This document shows, in pieces, positions 55,603 to 64,000 of a stretch of DNA of 64,000 nt (the stretch's first letter is position 1; every line of letters begins with the position of its first letter). The translations under genes and the position numbers were made by a program. Below the pieces are notes generated by a model. The model was not told the origin of the DNA, ran no database searches, and saw only the letters and a list, made by a program, of their open reading frames with translations. The stretch is taken from NCBI GenBank assembly GCA_003987725.1, contig RXJH01000011.1, positions 2,930 through 66,929 of the forward strand, read 5' to 3'. This stretch comes from Hyphomicrobium sp. (lineage in GTDB: Bacteria > Pseudomonadota > Alphaproteobacteria > Rhizobiales > Hyphomicrobiaceae).

Positions 55603-56556
55603 ATGGTCCGCAAACTGCCCCCGCTCAATGCGCTAAAAGCGTTCGAAGCCGCCGCGAGGCTATTGAGTTTTTCGCGCGCGGCTACTGAGCTCAACGTCAC
55701 GCACGCTGCGATCAGCCGCCATATCCGCACGCTGGAATCTCAATTCCGGACGCCGCTGTTCGAGCGGACGGGCCGGGGCGTGGTGCTGACGGAATCTGGG
55801 CAAACTCTGGCACAGGAGTTGACGAAGGGGTTCGACCTGATTGCGGCCGCGTCGAGCCGCTTCGCGCGTCCGTCACGGCGGCGAAAGCGATTGGTCGTGA
55901 CGTCGGATGTTTCGTTTGCGGCGCTTTGGCTGGTGCCCCGTCTCGGAACATTCACGGCGCTTCACCCCGGCATCGATATCGTCCTCGATCCAGGCCACCG
56001 GCTCGTCGATTTCGCGAAAGAAGACGTCGATCTTGGCATCCGTTTCGGTGGTGGCGAATGGAGCGGTATCGAAGCGAGAAAGCTCGCCGATGCAGAGCTG
56101 ATGCTCGTCTGCAGTCCGAAGTTTCAGGCGGACAATGCGCTTACGTCACCGCGGGATCTCGATGGCAGCCTTCTGATTCAGGAGACTGCGAAGGAGTGCT
56201 GGGATGCATGGCTTGCCGCGGCGGGAATTTCCGGCCGCGTGGTGCCGTCGGGTCCGACTCTCAACGGCGATCTTGCGCTCGCGGCGGCGGAAGCGGGCCA
56301 AGGCTTCGCGCTCGCCGATCAGATTCAGGCGGGCGATGCGCTTCTTGCGAAGCGGCTCGTGCGTCCGTTCGATGTCGTCGCGTCACGCCAGGGCTATTAT
56401 CTCGTTAGCCGCGCTGGCGCGAAAACTCCGGAAGCCGCAGCGGTTTTCGAGACATGGCTTGCCGCCGAAGTTCGGACGTTCGCGGCGAAGCTTGCTGCTC
56501 ACCTCGCGCCGGCGGTTTTCGGCACGAAGCGCGTGAGGAAGCCGCCGATCACCTGA
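55603..56556 (+). CDS. LysR-family regulator (GcvA-like)
   Basis: A 317-residue regulator. The N-terminal HTH PPLNALKAFEAAARLLSFSR, with THAAISRHIRTLESQFRTPL, is GcvA-type. The effector domain starts near residue 90. A target gene is not obvious: the downstream gene is convergent. The perfect palindrome upstream suggests autoregulation. Confidence 0.9.
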   Translation: MVRKLPPLNALKAFEAAARLLSFSRAATELNVTHAAISRHIRTLESQFRTPLFERTGRGVVLTESGQTLAQELTKGFDLIAAASSRFARPSRRRKRLVVTSDVSFAALWLVPRLGTFTALHPGIDIVLDPGHRLVDFAKEDVDLGIRFGGGEWSGIEARKLADAELMLVCSPKFQADNALTSPRDLDGSLLIQETAKECWDAWLAAAGISGRVVPSGPTLNGDLALAAAEAGQGFALADQIQAGDALLAKRLVRPFDVVASRQGYYLVSRAGAKTPEAAAVFETWLAAEVRTFAAKLAAHLAPAVFGTKRVRKPPIT

Positions 56557-57458
56557 TGGCTCGTCAGGCGCGCGCCTGCCCAGCCGTTCGGGGGCTCCTC
56601 GCCTTTCCACCAGCGCGAGAACTGGTTCAACATGTCGATCGGGTACCAGGTGCCGTCGCGGCCAGTGAGGGGGCCCCAGTAATCCGCCATCGTGAATTTG
56701 TATTCGACGAAGACGGAGCCGGTCGGAAGGCGGAACTCGAGGCCGAAGAGAGCTTGGCCGGCAGGGCCGGTGTATTGATATTCGTAGGTTCGTGACGGGT
56801 CGGTCTTCGGATGGATTTCCGAATGCGGAAACGACAATCCAGCACCGGCGCCAAGGTACGGCGAAATAATTCCGAGCGACGGCAGACGGATCAAGCCGTT
56901 GAGCGTCAGCATGTTATGGCCATGCGTCCATTCGAGCTTTTTGAAATAGTCTTTTGGCTTCGCCATCGGGGGCACCGGTTTGCCGTCAAACGTGCCTTCG
57001 AAAGTCGCCTCCTCGTCGAGCGGCGCGTAAACCTTCGAGTGGGTGAAGTCGATCATCGAGCCGAAGCGGCCGCCGGTCATCCAGCGTTGCAGGCGGATGC
57101 CGTAGTAGAGCGGATTTTCGAACGGCAGCGTGTACCAGTTGACGTTCTTGATCGTGAGGTCGGTCACGCCCTTCTTCACGAGATGAAAGTCGCTCGGGAC
57201 ATGATAGGGCGCGCCGAGGTAGGCGCCGAAATCGGTTTCGCGTCCGGGGTGCAGGGCGGTCGATACGGGAATGCCACCGGAGGCGGCGGACGAGGCGTTG
57301 TCACGATCGTTCGGCAGTGCGGCCGCCATGACGAGGCATCCCATCGTCGCGATCGCCGCTGCGATTTCGAGCGTTCGCCTTATGCTTGGCGGCAGCGGCC
57401 ACGGCGCCGCCGCTGGCAGGGACATGAGGGGCGCAAAAAGGCGTTCGCGTGCGAGCAT
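56499..57458 (-). CDS. Outer-membrane beta-barrel protein, LpxQ (lipid A oxidase)-like
   Basis: A 319-residue protein. A hydrophobic stretch near residues 30-48 is followed by a barrel-like domain: YYGIRLQRWMTGGRFGSMID, DFTHSKVYA, WTHGHNMLTLNGLIRLPSLG, SPYLGAGAGLSFPHSEI and YQYTGPAGQALFGLEFRLPT. These recall rhizobial lipid A oxidase LpxQ and OmpW-like barrels. The similarity is by eye; catalysis is not shown. Its 3' end overlaps the LysR gene by 58 bases in opposite orientation. Confidence 0.6.
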   Translation of the reverse strand: MLARERLFAPLMSLPAAAPWPLPPSIRRTLEIAAAIATMGCLVMAAALPNDRDNASSAASGGIPVSTALHPGRETDFGAYLGAPYHVPSDFHLVKKGVTDLTIKNVNWYTLPFENPLYYGIRLQRWMTGGRFGSMIDFTHSKVYAPLDEEATFEGTFDGKPVPPMAKPKDYFKKLEWTHGHNMLTLNGLIRLPSLGIISPYLGAGAGLSFPHSEIHPKTDPSRTYEYQYTGPAGQALFGLEFRLPTGSVFVEYKFTMADYWGPLTGRDGTWYPIDMLNQFSRWWKGEEPPNGWAGARLTSHQVIGGFLTRFVPKTAGAR

Positions 57459-57558
57459 TATGGATTTCCCCCCATTCGCCGCGCTGAAGTGGCGGCTTAC
57501 GTCGCGCTGGCGGCGATGCAGGCGCCCTCAAGGCGCATCCACCACTCGCCGTTGAGGT

Positions 57559-58665
57559 TTATGCGCCTCCTCCCGGCGCTTGCAAGGCATCGAGCATGCG
57601 GTTCACTGCGGCAATCTGCGGCGCATCGCGCGTGAGGTACTGCGGGCCCGTGTAACCCCACCAATCCCAACAGCCTTGCGGGTTTATGGAGGAACCCGCC
57701 GTTTGTGGAAAAAGCACGATGAGCCGGTTCGTATCGGCCCATCGGGCGAACCCGGATTCCTTGATGAACGTATCGCCGACGGCTTCGCGATTCTGCGAGC
57801 AGCCGTGGAAGGCAATATGAACGCGGCAGCCCGGCTGCTCCTTGCAGGACTTTGGAACGTAGACGACGCCGGTTTCGGCGAGCCCGGCGCTGTCGTCCTG
57901 GCGGAAGAACGGGCGCTGGTCGAAATTGATGAAATCGCCCGCTGGCGTTGCCGCGCGCGGCTCGAGGCTGCCGTAGATCTGCTTCAAGAGCGCGCCGGCC
58001 TGATCGTAGTTGCAATTGACGACGTAGGGCTCGCCCGAGGTTCCGCAGGCGCTGCCTTCACCGTCCGTCACAAAGGCGTGGCCGGCCGGCACGTTCGAAA
58101 CGAGTTCGATGTTCGATTGGGGAACGCCGAGTTTTTCATAGAACGCCGCCGCGTGCTGCACGATCGATGGTGCAACGGTGTGATCTGCCGTTCCCGTGAA
58201 GAGATAGATACGGTCTCGCACGACGTCGGCGATCGGATCGATTTCGCCTTTCTCGGCGCGCTCTTTGGCTTTCGCCGCAAGCTCCTGCGGGTCGGACACG
58301 CCCCAGACGCCGAGGAGGTCGAGCATGCAGCCGTTGACGGCTTTCGAAAGGTTCAGGATCGCGGTGCCGGTGCCCGGAAGCGTACCGGCGAAGATGCTTT
58401 CGGAGCAGCCGTAAGGTCCGCCCGCGATGATGCCGGCGCCCGCAACGCGCTTGGCGTGCGCCATCTGGAATTGCCCGGCCATGTAGGCGCCGGACGAAAT
58501 ACCCGAGACGGAGGTTTCGTCGGTCTTGGCGCCGAGTGCCGGAAGCGTCCGGCTGGATGCCCCCTTTTCTTCGGTGTGCTCGTTGCAGCCGCCCGACGCC
58601 AGCGAAGCGGCAGTCATGGCGAGCACGAGCAGATATTTCCCGGTTGCGGCGCGGTGGCGTCTCAT
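57559..58665 (-). CDS. Extracellular PHB depolymerase-like lipoprotein
   Basis: A 368-residue protein with a lipoprotein signal (LASGGCNEHTEE). The alpha/beta-hydrolase domain has the nucleophile serine in VSGISSGAYMAGQFQ, an aspartate near YLFTGTADHTVAPSIV, and a C-terminal segment HIAFHGCSQNREAVGDTF. This fits the PHB depolymerase family that cleaves polyhydroxyalkanoates. The substrate is not proven by sequence. Confidence 0.82.
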   Translation of the reverse strand: MRRHRAATGKYLLVLAMTAASLASGGCNEHTEEKGASSRTLPALGAKTDETSVSGISSGAYMAGQFQMAHAKRVAGAGIIAGGPYGCSESIFAGTLPGTGTAILNLSKAVNGCMLDLLGVWGVSDPQELAAKAKERAEKGEIDPIADVVRDRIYLFTGTADHTVAPSIVQHAAAFYEKLGVPQSNIELVSNVPAGHAFVTDGEGSACGTSGEPYVVNCNYDQAGALLKQIYGSLEPRAATPAGDFINFDQRPFFRQDDSAGLAETGVVYVPKSCKEQPGCRVHIAFHGCSQNREAVGDTFIKESGFARWADTNRLIVLFPQTAGSSINPQGCWDWWGYTGPQYLTRDAPQIAAVNRMLDALQAPGGGA

Positions 58666-58704
58666 GGGCGATGGAATTCCAAATATACGACGCGAGAAAA
58701 AGCT

Positions 58705-59574
58705 TCAGGAGGCAATGGCGTTGTAGCTTAGGGCCCAGTCGGGCCCAACGTACCAGCAATCTGCACTATCGGCGGGCTGCTTCCAAACGAGACTTTTGAC
58801 ATTTTCCCAGCCGCCGTTTCTGAGGCTGCGATACAAATTCCTGATTTCGTCATTTCCGGGTTCGGGCGTCAGTCCCTCCGCGAAAACGAACGAGACCGGG
58901 CACACGGACGATGCCTCGTAACCCGCCTCGCGGCGTGTCGCCGTTATCGCGACGCCGTTCAAGGAGCGGCCGCGCGAGCGGGTCGAATTCGGAATGCCGA
59001 GCGGGAAGATCATCCGGCCGCCGGGTTTGAGATTTTCGATCCAGGGGTCGGCCGGGCGGGGGATCGCGAAATTCACGTAGACGACATCGGCTTTGTCTTT
59101 GGGCCAGAAGCAGCCGTTGGCGTGGACGACGACGACATTGCGGCGACTGGCAAGATTTTCACGCGCTCTTAACGCGCAGGCGGCGTCGTATTCGACCGCC
59201 GTCACGCGGCCTTCCGGGCCGACGAGTTCGGCGATAATGGCCGAGTAATAGCCGGTTCCCGCGCCGATGTGGGCAACGTGCTCTCCGGGGCGCGGATCCA
59301 CGACATCGAGCCAGCGCGCGTGCAGCGACGGACTGCCATTGTTGACGCCGCGTTCCTCATCGAGGGCGATGACGACGTCCTGGTAGACGAGAGCCGCGTC
59401 ATTTTCGTCAACGTCGCCACGGGACCATGGCGTCAAAATATGCCATCGGCCGGGTCCGAGAAATTTTTCACGCGGCACGCTGGCGAAGGCGTTTTCGAGC
59501 CGCTCGTTGCCGGTCACGCCGGCGATGGCCAGCATCTCGCGCGCGAAGAGGCGACGCAACTCGGCGAGGTCCAT
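58705..59574 (-). CDS. PCMT-family methyltransferase
   Basis: A 289-residue protein. It has the SAM-binding motif HVAHIGAGTGYYSAIIAELV and VTAVEYDAACALRAREN, as in protein-L-isoaspartate O-methyltransferase. The N-terminal substrate-recognition part is divergent (FASVPREKFLGPGRWHILTP). It may repair isoaspartate or methylate another acceptor. GGGAG precedes the ATG at 59574. It follows pbpC by 83 bases on the same strand. Confidence 0.85.
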   Translation of the reverse strand: MDLAELRRLFAREMLAIAGVTGNERLENAFASVPREKFLGPGRWHILTPWSRGDVDENDAALVYQDVVIALDEERGVNNGSPSLHARWLDVVDPRPGEHVAHIGAGTGYYSAIIAELVGPEGRVTAVEYDAACALRARENLASRRNVVVVHANGCFWPKDKADVVYVNFAIPRPADPWIENLKPGGRMIFPLGIPNSTRSRGRSLNGVAITATRREAGYEASSVCPVSFVFAEGLTPEPGNDEIRNLYRSLRNGGWENVKSLVWKQPADSADCWYVGPDWALSYNAIAS

Positions 59575-59657
59575 CTCGAGCTCCCGGCAATGCTTCCGTC
59601 CGCGCTGAGCATGTACCGGCGTCTGAAGGGCGGCCGTTGCTCGCTGGCGGCGGAGGG

Positions 59658-61766
59658 CTACCTTAGCCTGATAAAGGCGCGGTCGGTACGGCCATTGGCA
59701 TCGATTACCGTCAGCTTGACGAAGCCTGCGCTCTCCGGCTGCCATTGGGCTTCGCGCGTGTGGGCGTCGGACGGAATGGGTTTGCCGTCGACGAGCCATG
59801 TGAGGGGCAGCGCGCCGCCGTCGGCTTTGAGCACAAGGGGTTCGCCGTCGAGATCGGTTTCGGCGATCTCGGATTGATCCGGCGGAAACGAGATCAACAC
59901 CGGCGGCTGTAGGAATTTTCCGGCGGCCGGGTCGTCGCCGGGTTCGCGCCAGCGTTTGAGCGGCGCGGGCAAGTCGGCGTTCGTCCCTCTGATGGCGTTG
60001 GCGGGTGCGCCGGGAAGCGGCGCGCGTGGACCGGCCAAGCGTTCGAACGCGTCGAAGAGGATCGGCGCGGCGGCGCTTCGGCCCATCAGGCCCGGAATGG
60101 ACGAATTGTCCGGACGCCCGACCCAGACGCCGATGACGTAGCGGCCGTCGTAGCCGATGGCCCACGCATCGCGATAGCCGTACGACGTGCCGGTCTTGTA
60201 GGCGAAGCGGCCGCTTCGGGCGTTGAGCGGGGGCGGGGCATCTTTCAAAATGTCGGAGACATACCACGCGGCTAGCGGCGACATCAGACGGTGGGCGTTG
60301 ACGAGCGGCTTCGCGTGCGTCGCTCCCCAGATCTTGCCGCGCTGATCGTAGCGATGCGTCAGCATGATGCCGTCTCCACCGCGCGCTAGACCGGCGTAAA
60401 GCTGGGTCAGCTCTTCGAGCGTCAGGCCCGTTCCGCCGAGCGCCATCGCGAGCGTCGGTTCGGACTTGTCGGGAAAGCGGGCCGTCACGCCCGCGCGGCG
60501 GAAGCGGCCGGCGAGTTTGCCGGGTCCGACGCGCGCCAGGACGCGCACGGCCGGAACGTTGAGCGATTGTTCGAGGGCTTCGCGGATGGAGACGGTGCCA
60601 TGATAGCCGTCGTCGAAATTCTTCGGCGCATAGGTTCCGAAGCGCACGGGCCGATCTTCGATCAGCGTCGCGGGATGTGCGAGGCCCGCTTCGAACGCAA
60701 GGCCGTAGACGAACGGCTTCAACGTGGATCCGGGCGAGCGGACGGCCGTCGCCATATCGATCGCGCCGTGGCGTGCTGCGTCCAAGTAATCGGCGGAGCC
60801 CACTTCGGCGAGGATTTCGCCTGTCTGATGGTCGGCGACGATGATGGCCGTCGAGACGTTGTCGCCGATCGTGCGTGCGTGCTCGCGCGCGAGACGTTCG
60901 AGATTTTGCTGGAGATGGCGGTCGAGCGTCAGCTTGATGACGCTCTCGGCAGGATGCGCGGCGGCCTCGGTCTCGGAGAGATGCGGCGCGAGCTTCGGGA
61001 AGGCGTAACGAATAGCCGGGATGCGTTCTGCCTTGGCGCGTTCGGCTTCGGAGACGGTGATGACCTTTGCCGCCACGGCGCGCATCAGCACGCGATTGCG
61101 GGCGCGGCGGGCGGCTTCGGGATTGCGGTCGAGACGGCGCATTTCGGGCGATTGCGGAAGCGCGACGAGCAACGCGCATTCTCCGAGCGAGAGATGTCGC
61201 GGCTCCTTGCCGAAGTAGGCGAGCGAAGCCGCTCTGACGCCTTCGAGGTTGCCGCCGAAGGGCGCGAGGCGCAGGTAGAGTTTCAGGATCTCGGTTTTCG
61301 ACAGTGTGCGTTCGAGTTCGATGGCGCGCGCCATTTGGCGAAGCTTGCCGTCAGCGGTGCGCTCGTGCTTGCCGTCGAGAAGACGCGCGACCTGCATCGT
61401 CAGCGTCGAGCCGCCGGATACGAGGCGGCCGTGGCGAACCATCTGCAGGACGGCGCGTGTGACGGCTTTCGGATCGACGCCGTGGTGGCTGTAGAAGCGC
61501 TTGTCCTCGAACGCGAAGAGCATTTTCAGATAATGCGGATCGACGTCCTTCGGATCGATGGGCAGCCGCCATTTGCCTTCGGTCGTCGTGAAGGCGCGCA
61601 GCAGCCGATCGTCGCGATCGATGACGGTGACCGACACGGCTTTCGCCTGTTCGAGCGGCAGCGGTCCCGCGTCGGCGAAGGCCTTGCAGTAAAGGCCGTA
61701 GGCGCCGCCGGTGCCGATCATCAGCGTCAACGCGGCGGCAATCGTGAGGCGTCGAATTGAGAACAC
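59658..61766 (-). CDS. pbpC: Penicillin-binding protein 1C
   Basis: A 702-residue class A PBP. It has a TM anchor near residues 5-22, the glycosyltransferase motif FAFEDKRFYSHHGVDPKAVT and GGSTLTMQVARLL, the transpeptidase SxxK in VRSPGSTLKPFVYG, SLN in QSLNVPAVRVLA and KTGTS. The C-terminal BiPBP_C domain follows. The start is placed at GTG 61766 because upstream codons of the open frame translate the C-rich repeat, not a PBP. It pairs with the alpha-2-macroglobulin gene immediately upstream, as in E. coli pbpC-yfhM. Confidence 0.93.
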   Translation of the reverse strand: MFSIRRLTIAAALTLMIGTGGAYGLYCKAFADAGPLPLEQAKAVSVTVIDRDDRLLRAFTTTEGKWRLPIDPKDVDPHYLKMLFAFEDKRFYSHHGVDPKAVTRAVLQMVRHGRLVSGGSTLTMQVARLLDGKHERTADGKLRQMARAIELERTLSKTEILKLYLRLAPFGGNLEGVRAASLAYFGKEPRHLSLGECALLVALPQSPEMRRLDRNPEAARRARNRVLMRAVAAKVITVSEAERAKAERIPAIRYAFPKLAPHLSETEAAAHPAESVIKLTLDRHLQQNLERLAREHARTIGDNVSTAIIVADHQTGEILAEVGSADYLDAARHGAIDMATAVRSPGSTLKPFVYGLAFEAGLAHPATLIEDRPVRFGTYAPKNFDDGYHGTVSIREALEQSLNVPAVRVLARVGPGKLAGRFRRAGVTARFPDKSEPTLAMALGGTGLTLEELTQLYAGLARGGDGIMLTHRYDQRGKIWGATHAKPLVNAHRLMSPLAAWYVSDILKDAPPPLNARSGRFAYKTGTSYGYRDAWAIGYDGRYVIGVWVGRPDNSSIPGLMGRSAAAPILFDAFERLAGPRAPLPGAPANAIRGTNADLPAPLKRWREPGDDPAAGKFLQPPVLISFPPDQSEIAETDLDGEPLVLKADGGALPLTWLVDGKPIPSDAHTREAQWQPESAGFVKLTVIDANGRTDRAFIRLR

Positions 61767-61778
61767 TCGTCCACTTCT

Positions 61779-61915
61779 CCCCTCCCCGCGAGGGGGAGGG
61801 GGATTCCGGAGGTGGAGGGGAACGAGAGTAGCGAGTTGCCGGAGGAGAGTGGCTGATGTTGGGGGCACAACCTTATCATCACCCCCGCTCCGGCCCTCCC
61901 CCTTGCGGGGGGAGG
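61779..61915 (+). repeat. Two C-rich/G-rich hairpins upstream of pbpC
   Basis: CCCTCCCC-GCGA-GGGGGAGGG (61779-61802) and CCCTCCCCCTTGCGGGGGGA with GG (61894-61915) form strong hairpins about 90 bases apart. They share the CCCTCC...GGGGAGG pattern with the copy at 14731-14754. This is probably a dispersed intergenic repeat in this genome. Confidence 0.7.
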
Positions 61916-61970
61916 ATTGGAGGGCAGATAACTTCGAGCGTATCGTGCGTAGACCCAGCCCCACTTCGGT

Positions 61971-64000
61971 TTACTCCTTAGCCGAGACGGTGAGTTTGCC
62001 GGCGGCGGAGCGGGCGTAGCGTTCGGGGCGATACATGTCCTCGACCGTCGCAGCAGGGTGCACGAACGTGCCGGGATTTACGGCGCGCACGATGTAGGCG
62101 AGCGTCGCCGTTACCTGCGGCGGCTTCTTCTGCGCCGTACCGTCGGGCAGCACGACCGAGCCATTGTCCGGAACTTCGACCGAGTTCTGATCGACACCTT
62201 CGACCGAGCTGCCATTGTCGTCGTTCGAGGTCTCCGACGTCGTTCGAACGTTGGCGAAGTTGAAGGCTGCCACGAAGCGATCGTCGCGGAACTCAGTGTG
62301 CTCGGGGTCGGCCGTCGATTTCAGCCACGAGAGGCCGGAGATCGCGCCGCTATCGATCAAGTGCGGGTTTTCGATCTCGAAGCCCGCGGGCAGGCGATCG
62401 ACGACCATCACACGGCCGGCCGGATCGTCGGACGTCACCTTGACGGTGATGACGAAGCGGTCGTTCTGCTTCACCTCGGACTTGCCGCCGTTGAGGCTTG
62501 CGAGATCGATTTTCTTGCCGTCGAGCGCATAGGCCTGACGTTCGATCTTGAAGCCTTTCGATGCGGCCGGTTCCGGCGTCAGCGCGGCACCGATGACGGA
62601 GATCACCGCATCGACGGCGGTGTCGCCGTTATTGGCGATCGTCAGCGCGCCGTCCTTCAGCTCGGCCGGTTTCAGACCCTTGAGCAGAGGACCGTTGACG
62701 GGCTTGCCGTCGATCGAGAGCGTCGTTGCCTTGACCTCGTCGTTCAGCGCTTTCGCCGCGAGCAGCATCCACGCCTGTTCCTGCGTCGAGGTATAGTTGC
62801 GCGTCTCGTAGGCTTTGGCGATGACGGTTGCGAGCTTCGGCTGGGCGTCGCGCGCGATGCCGGTTTCGGCGGCGAGCGTCACGAGCGCCGCACCGTCGCG
62901 AAGCGACGAGCCGTAATCGCTACGATAACCGCTGTCCGGCCTATCCGGCATGGCTGCAAGCGCTGCTGCAAACGTCCGCTCGGCGCGTTCCTTGTCGCCC
63001 ATCATCGCGAGCGCGGCGCCGATTTGCGCTTTGGCGAGCGGCGTCGAGAAGCGTTCGATGCGTTCATCGGCGTAGTAGCGGAGATCGCCGACGGGTGCGC
63101 GGCCGTTGCGAGCGAGCACGTAGAGCGCGTAGGCGCGATCTTCGCCACCCTTCTCGAAGTCGGACGCATAGGCGATGAAGTTCTGCAGCTTATCGAGGGC
63201 GCGATTGAAGCCCTCGCGCGGCACGTCGTACTTCGCCTCCTTGGCGCGCGTCAGGAAGTCCGTGACGTAGGCGGTCAGCCAGAGGTCCGTCGATGACGGA
63301 CCCCACACACCGAAGGCGCCGGTCGAGTCCTGCATCTCGAAGACGCGGGCAATTGCGCCTTGCACGCGTTCCTTGAGCGCCTTGTCCTCGGCGAGACCGA
63401 TTTGCGCCGCGACCGCATTGGCGACGACGAGCGGCATCGCGCGCGATACCGTCTGCTCGGCGCAGCCGTAGGGATAGCGGTCGAGCTGAGCGAGGAGCGT
63501 CGGCACGTCGAGACGTGCGGCCGGGCCGACGGAGAGGTTGATGCGCGTCCGCGACGGGATCAGATCTTGTGCGAGGTCGCGCGTGACCTGCAACTTGCCG
63601 CCGGGCTTCAACGACGAGATCGTCGTGCGTTTGATGTCGCCCGCTGGCGGCAGGACCTGGAACGTCATCTCGCGCTTGACGCGAATGTCGTTCGGGCCGG
63701 TGACGATGGCTTTCAGCGTCAGCGCGCCGAGATCCGTTGGCTTAAACGCGATGCGCTGCAAGGTGCGCTCGCCGTTCTTGAGGTCGGCAGTTTTGTCGGC
63801 AATCTCCGTCAGCGTTTCGTTGCTGTCGTCGCCTTCCTTCTTGAACAGCGCGAGCTTGTAGGGCGCTGCGGGTCCATCGACGTTGTGAATGGAGAAGCCG
63901 AGGTTCATTTCGTCTCCGAGCGTCATGAAGCGCGGGACGGCGACCGTCAGCGCCACAGCATCGCGGACGATGAGATCGCCCGAGCCGTGGCCGACCTTGT
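61971..64000 (-). CDS. Alpha-2-macroglobulin family protein, C-terminal part
   Basis: Partial: the reading frame continues past 64000, where the upstream residues are KVGHGSGDLIVRDAVALTVA. It has the thioester motif YPYGCAEQTVSR (Cys near 63464), a helical thioester domain (SGYRSDYGSSLRDGAALVTL) and a C-terminal beta-sandwich. Bacterial A2M proteins are periplasmic lipoproteins that trap proteases and work with PBP1C. About 676 residues are visible; the missing N-terminus would add several macroglobulin domains. Confidence 0.94.
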   Translation of the reverse strand, partial: KVGHGSGDLIVRDAVALTVAVPRFMTLGDEMNLGFSIHNVDGPAAPYKLALFKKEGDDSNETLTEIADKTADLKNGERTLQRIAFKPTDLGALTLKAIVTGPNDIRVKREMTFQVLPPAGDIKRTTISSLKPGGKLQVTRDLAQDLIPSRTRINLSVGPAARLDVPTLLAQLDRYPYGCAEQTVSRAMPLVVANAVAAQIGLAEDKALKERVQGAIARVFEMQDSTGAFGVWGPSSTDLWLTAYVTDFLTRAKEAKYDVPREGFNRALDKLQNFIAYASDFEKGGEDRAYALYVLARNGRAPVGDLRYYADERIERFSTPLAKAQIGAALAMMGDKERAERTFAAALAAMPDRPDSGYRSDYGSSLRDGAALVTLAAETGIARDAQPKLATVIAKAYETRNYTSTQEQAWMLLAAKALNDEVKATTLSIDGKPVNGPLLKGLKPAELKDGALTIANNGDTAVDAVISVIGAALTPEPAASKGFKIERQAYALDGKKIDLASLNGGKSEVKQNDRFVITVKVTSDDPAGRVMVVDRLPAGFEIENPHLIDSGAISGLSWLKSTADPEHTEFRDDRFVAAFNFANVRTTSETSNDDNGSSVEGVDQNSVEVPDNGSVVLPDGTAQKKPPQVTATLAYIVRAVNPGTFVHPAATVEDMYRPERYARSAAGKLTVSAKE

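Noticed and set aside
58705-61179. 824-residue frame apparently fusing an Arg-rich protein to the methyltransferase
   Set aside because: The N-terminal two thirds is an out-of-frame shadow of pbpC; the methyltransferase starts at 59574 with its own ribosome binding site.
62058-63296. 412-residue + strand frame opposite the alpha-2-macroglobulin gene
   Set aside because: Antisense shadow; the opposite strand encodes the CAEQ thioester motif in frame.

Overview
The window is a GC-rich chromosomal segment of an alphaproteobacterium. The best fit is the order Hyphomicrobiales, probably Hyphomicrobium or a close relative; that is inferred from gene content and protein style, not from a database search. 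Lineage-typical markers are the cell-cycle regulator GcrA, an ActS/ActR (RegB/RegA) redox pair with a neighbouring SCO protein, MmcB, a double-length dCTP deaminase, a SAM-II riboswitch ahead of metZ, the DapD/DapE succinylase route and a DUF4175/TIGR02302 protein. The content is almost entirely chromosomal housekeeping. I found no prophage, insertion sequence, CRISPR array or tRNA gene.

Layout. 1-640: tail of an rRNA operon (23S-5S spacer, 5S rRNA, terminator), then a small SEC-C gene that reads as doubly frameshifted. 635-9560: acylphosphatase, a cupredoxin/FTR1 iron-uptake pair, ubiquinone genes ubiB and ubiE, the repair glycosylase mutM and two tandem paralogous membrane proteins. 9690-19000: replication block rpsT, rhodanese, dnaA, dnaN, two small unusual genes, recF, gyrB. 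A 540-bp gap upstream of dnaA has DnaA-box-like and GANTC sites. 19000-28550: DUF4112 protein, KefB-type antiporter, PBP1A, SprT-like peptidase, SCO, ActS/ActR, MmcB. 28650-32990: a Lon-like AAA ATPase with no protease domain, translationally coupled to a tandem USP-like protein, then PPK2 and GcrA. 33480-43730: argD-argF-hslO; an EF-hand lipoprotein; a metZ-apaG-argE operon behind a SAM-II riboswitch and terminator; dcd; a divergent ArsR/SDR pair; HU. 43840-55200: dapD-unknown-dapE, a small tandem-repeat protein, TlpA, then argH-lptM-lysA and a TIGR02302 gene, with an XRE regulator plus VWA protein between them. 55250-64000: LysR regulator, LpxQ-like outer-membrane protein, secreted PHB-depolymerase-like lipoprotein, PCMT-like methyltransferase, PBP1C and the C-terminal part of an alpha-2-macroglobulin.

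Functional themes. Arginine (argD, argF, argE, argH), lysine/DAP (dapD, dapE, lysA) and methionine (metZ) synthesis are interleaved. metZ, apaG and argE appear to share one SAM-sensing leader. Cell-envelope genes (PBP1A, PBP1C with alpha-2-macroglobulin, LpxQ-like, LptM) and redox or respiration genes (SCO, ActSR, UbiB, UbiE, TlpA) are the other themes.

The most interesting items are the protease-less Lon-like/USP-like pair, a palindromic 145-bp intergenic element present in two copies, the XRE-VWA insertion, the candidate origin upstream of dnaA, and the orphan immunity-like gene between dnaN and recF.
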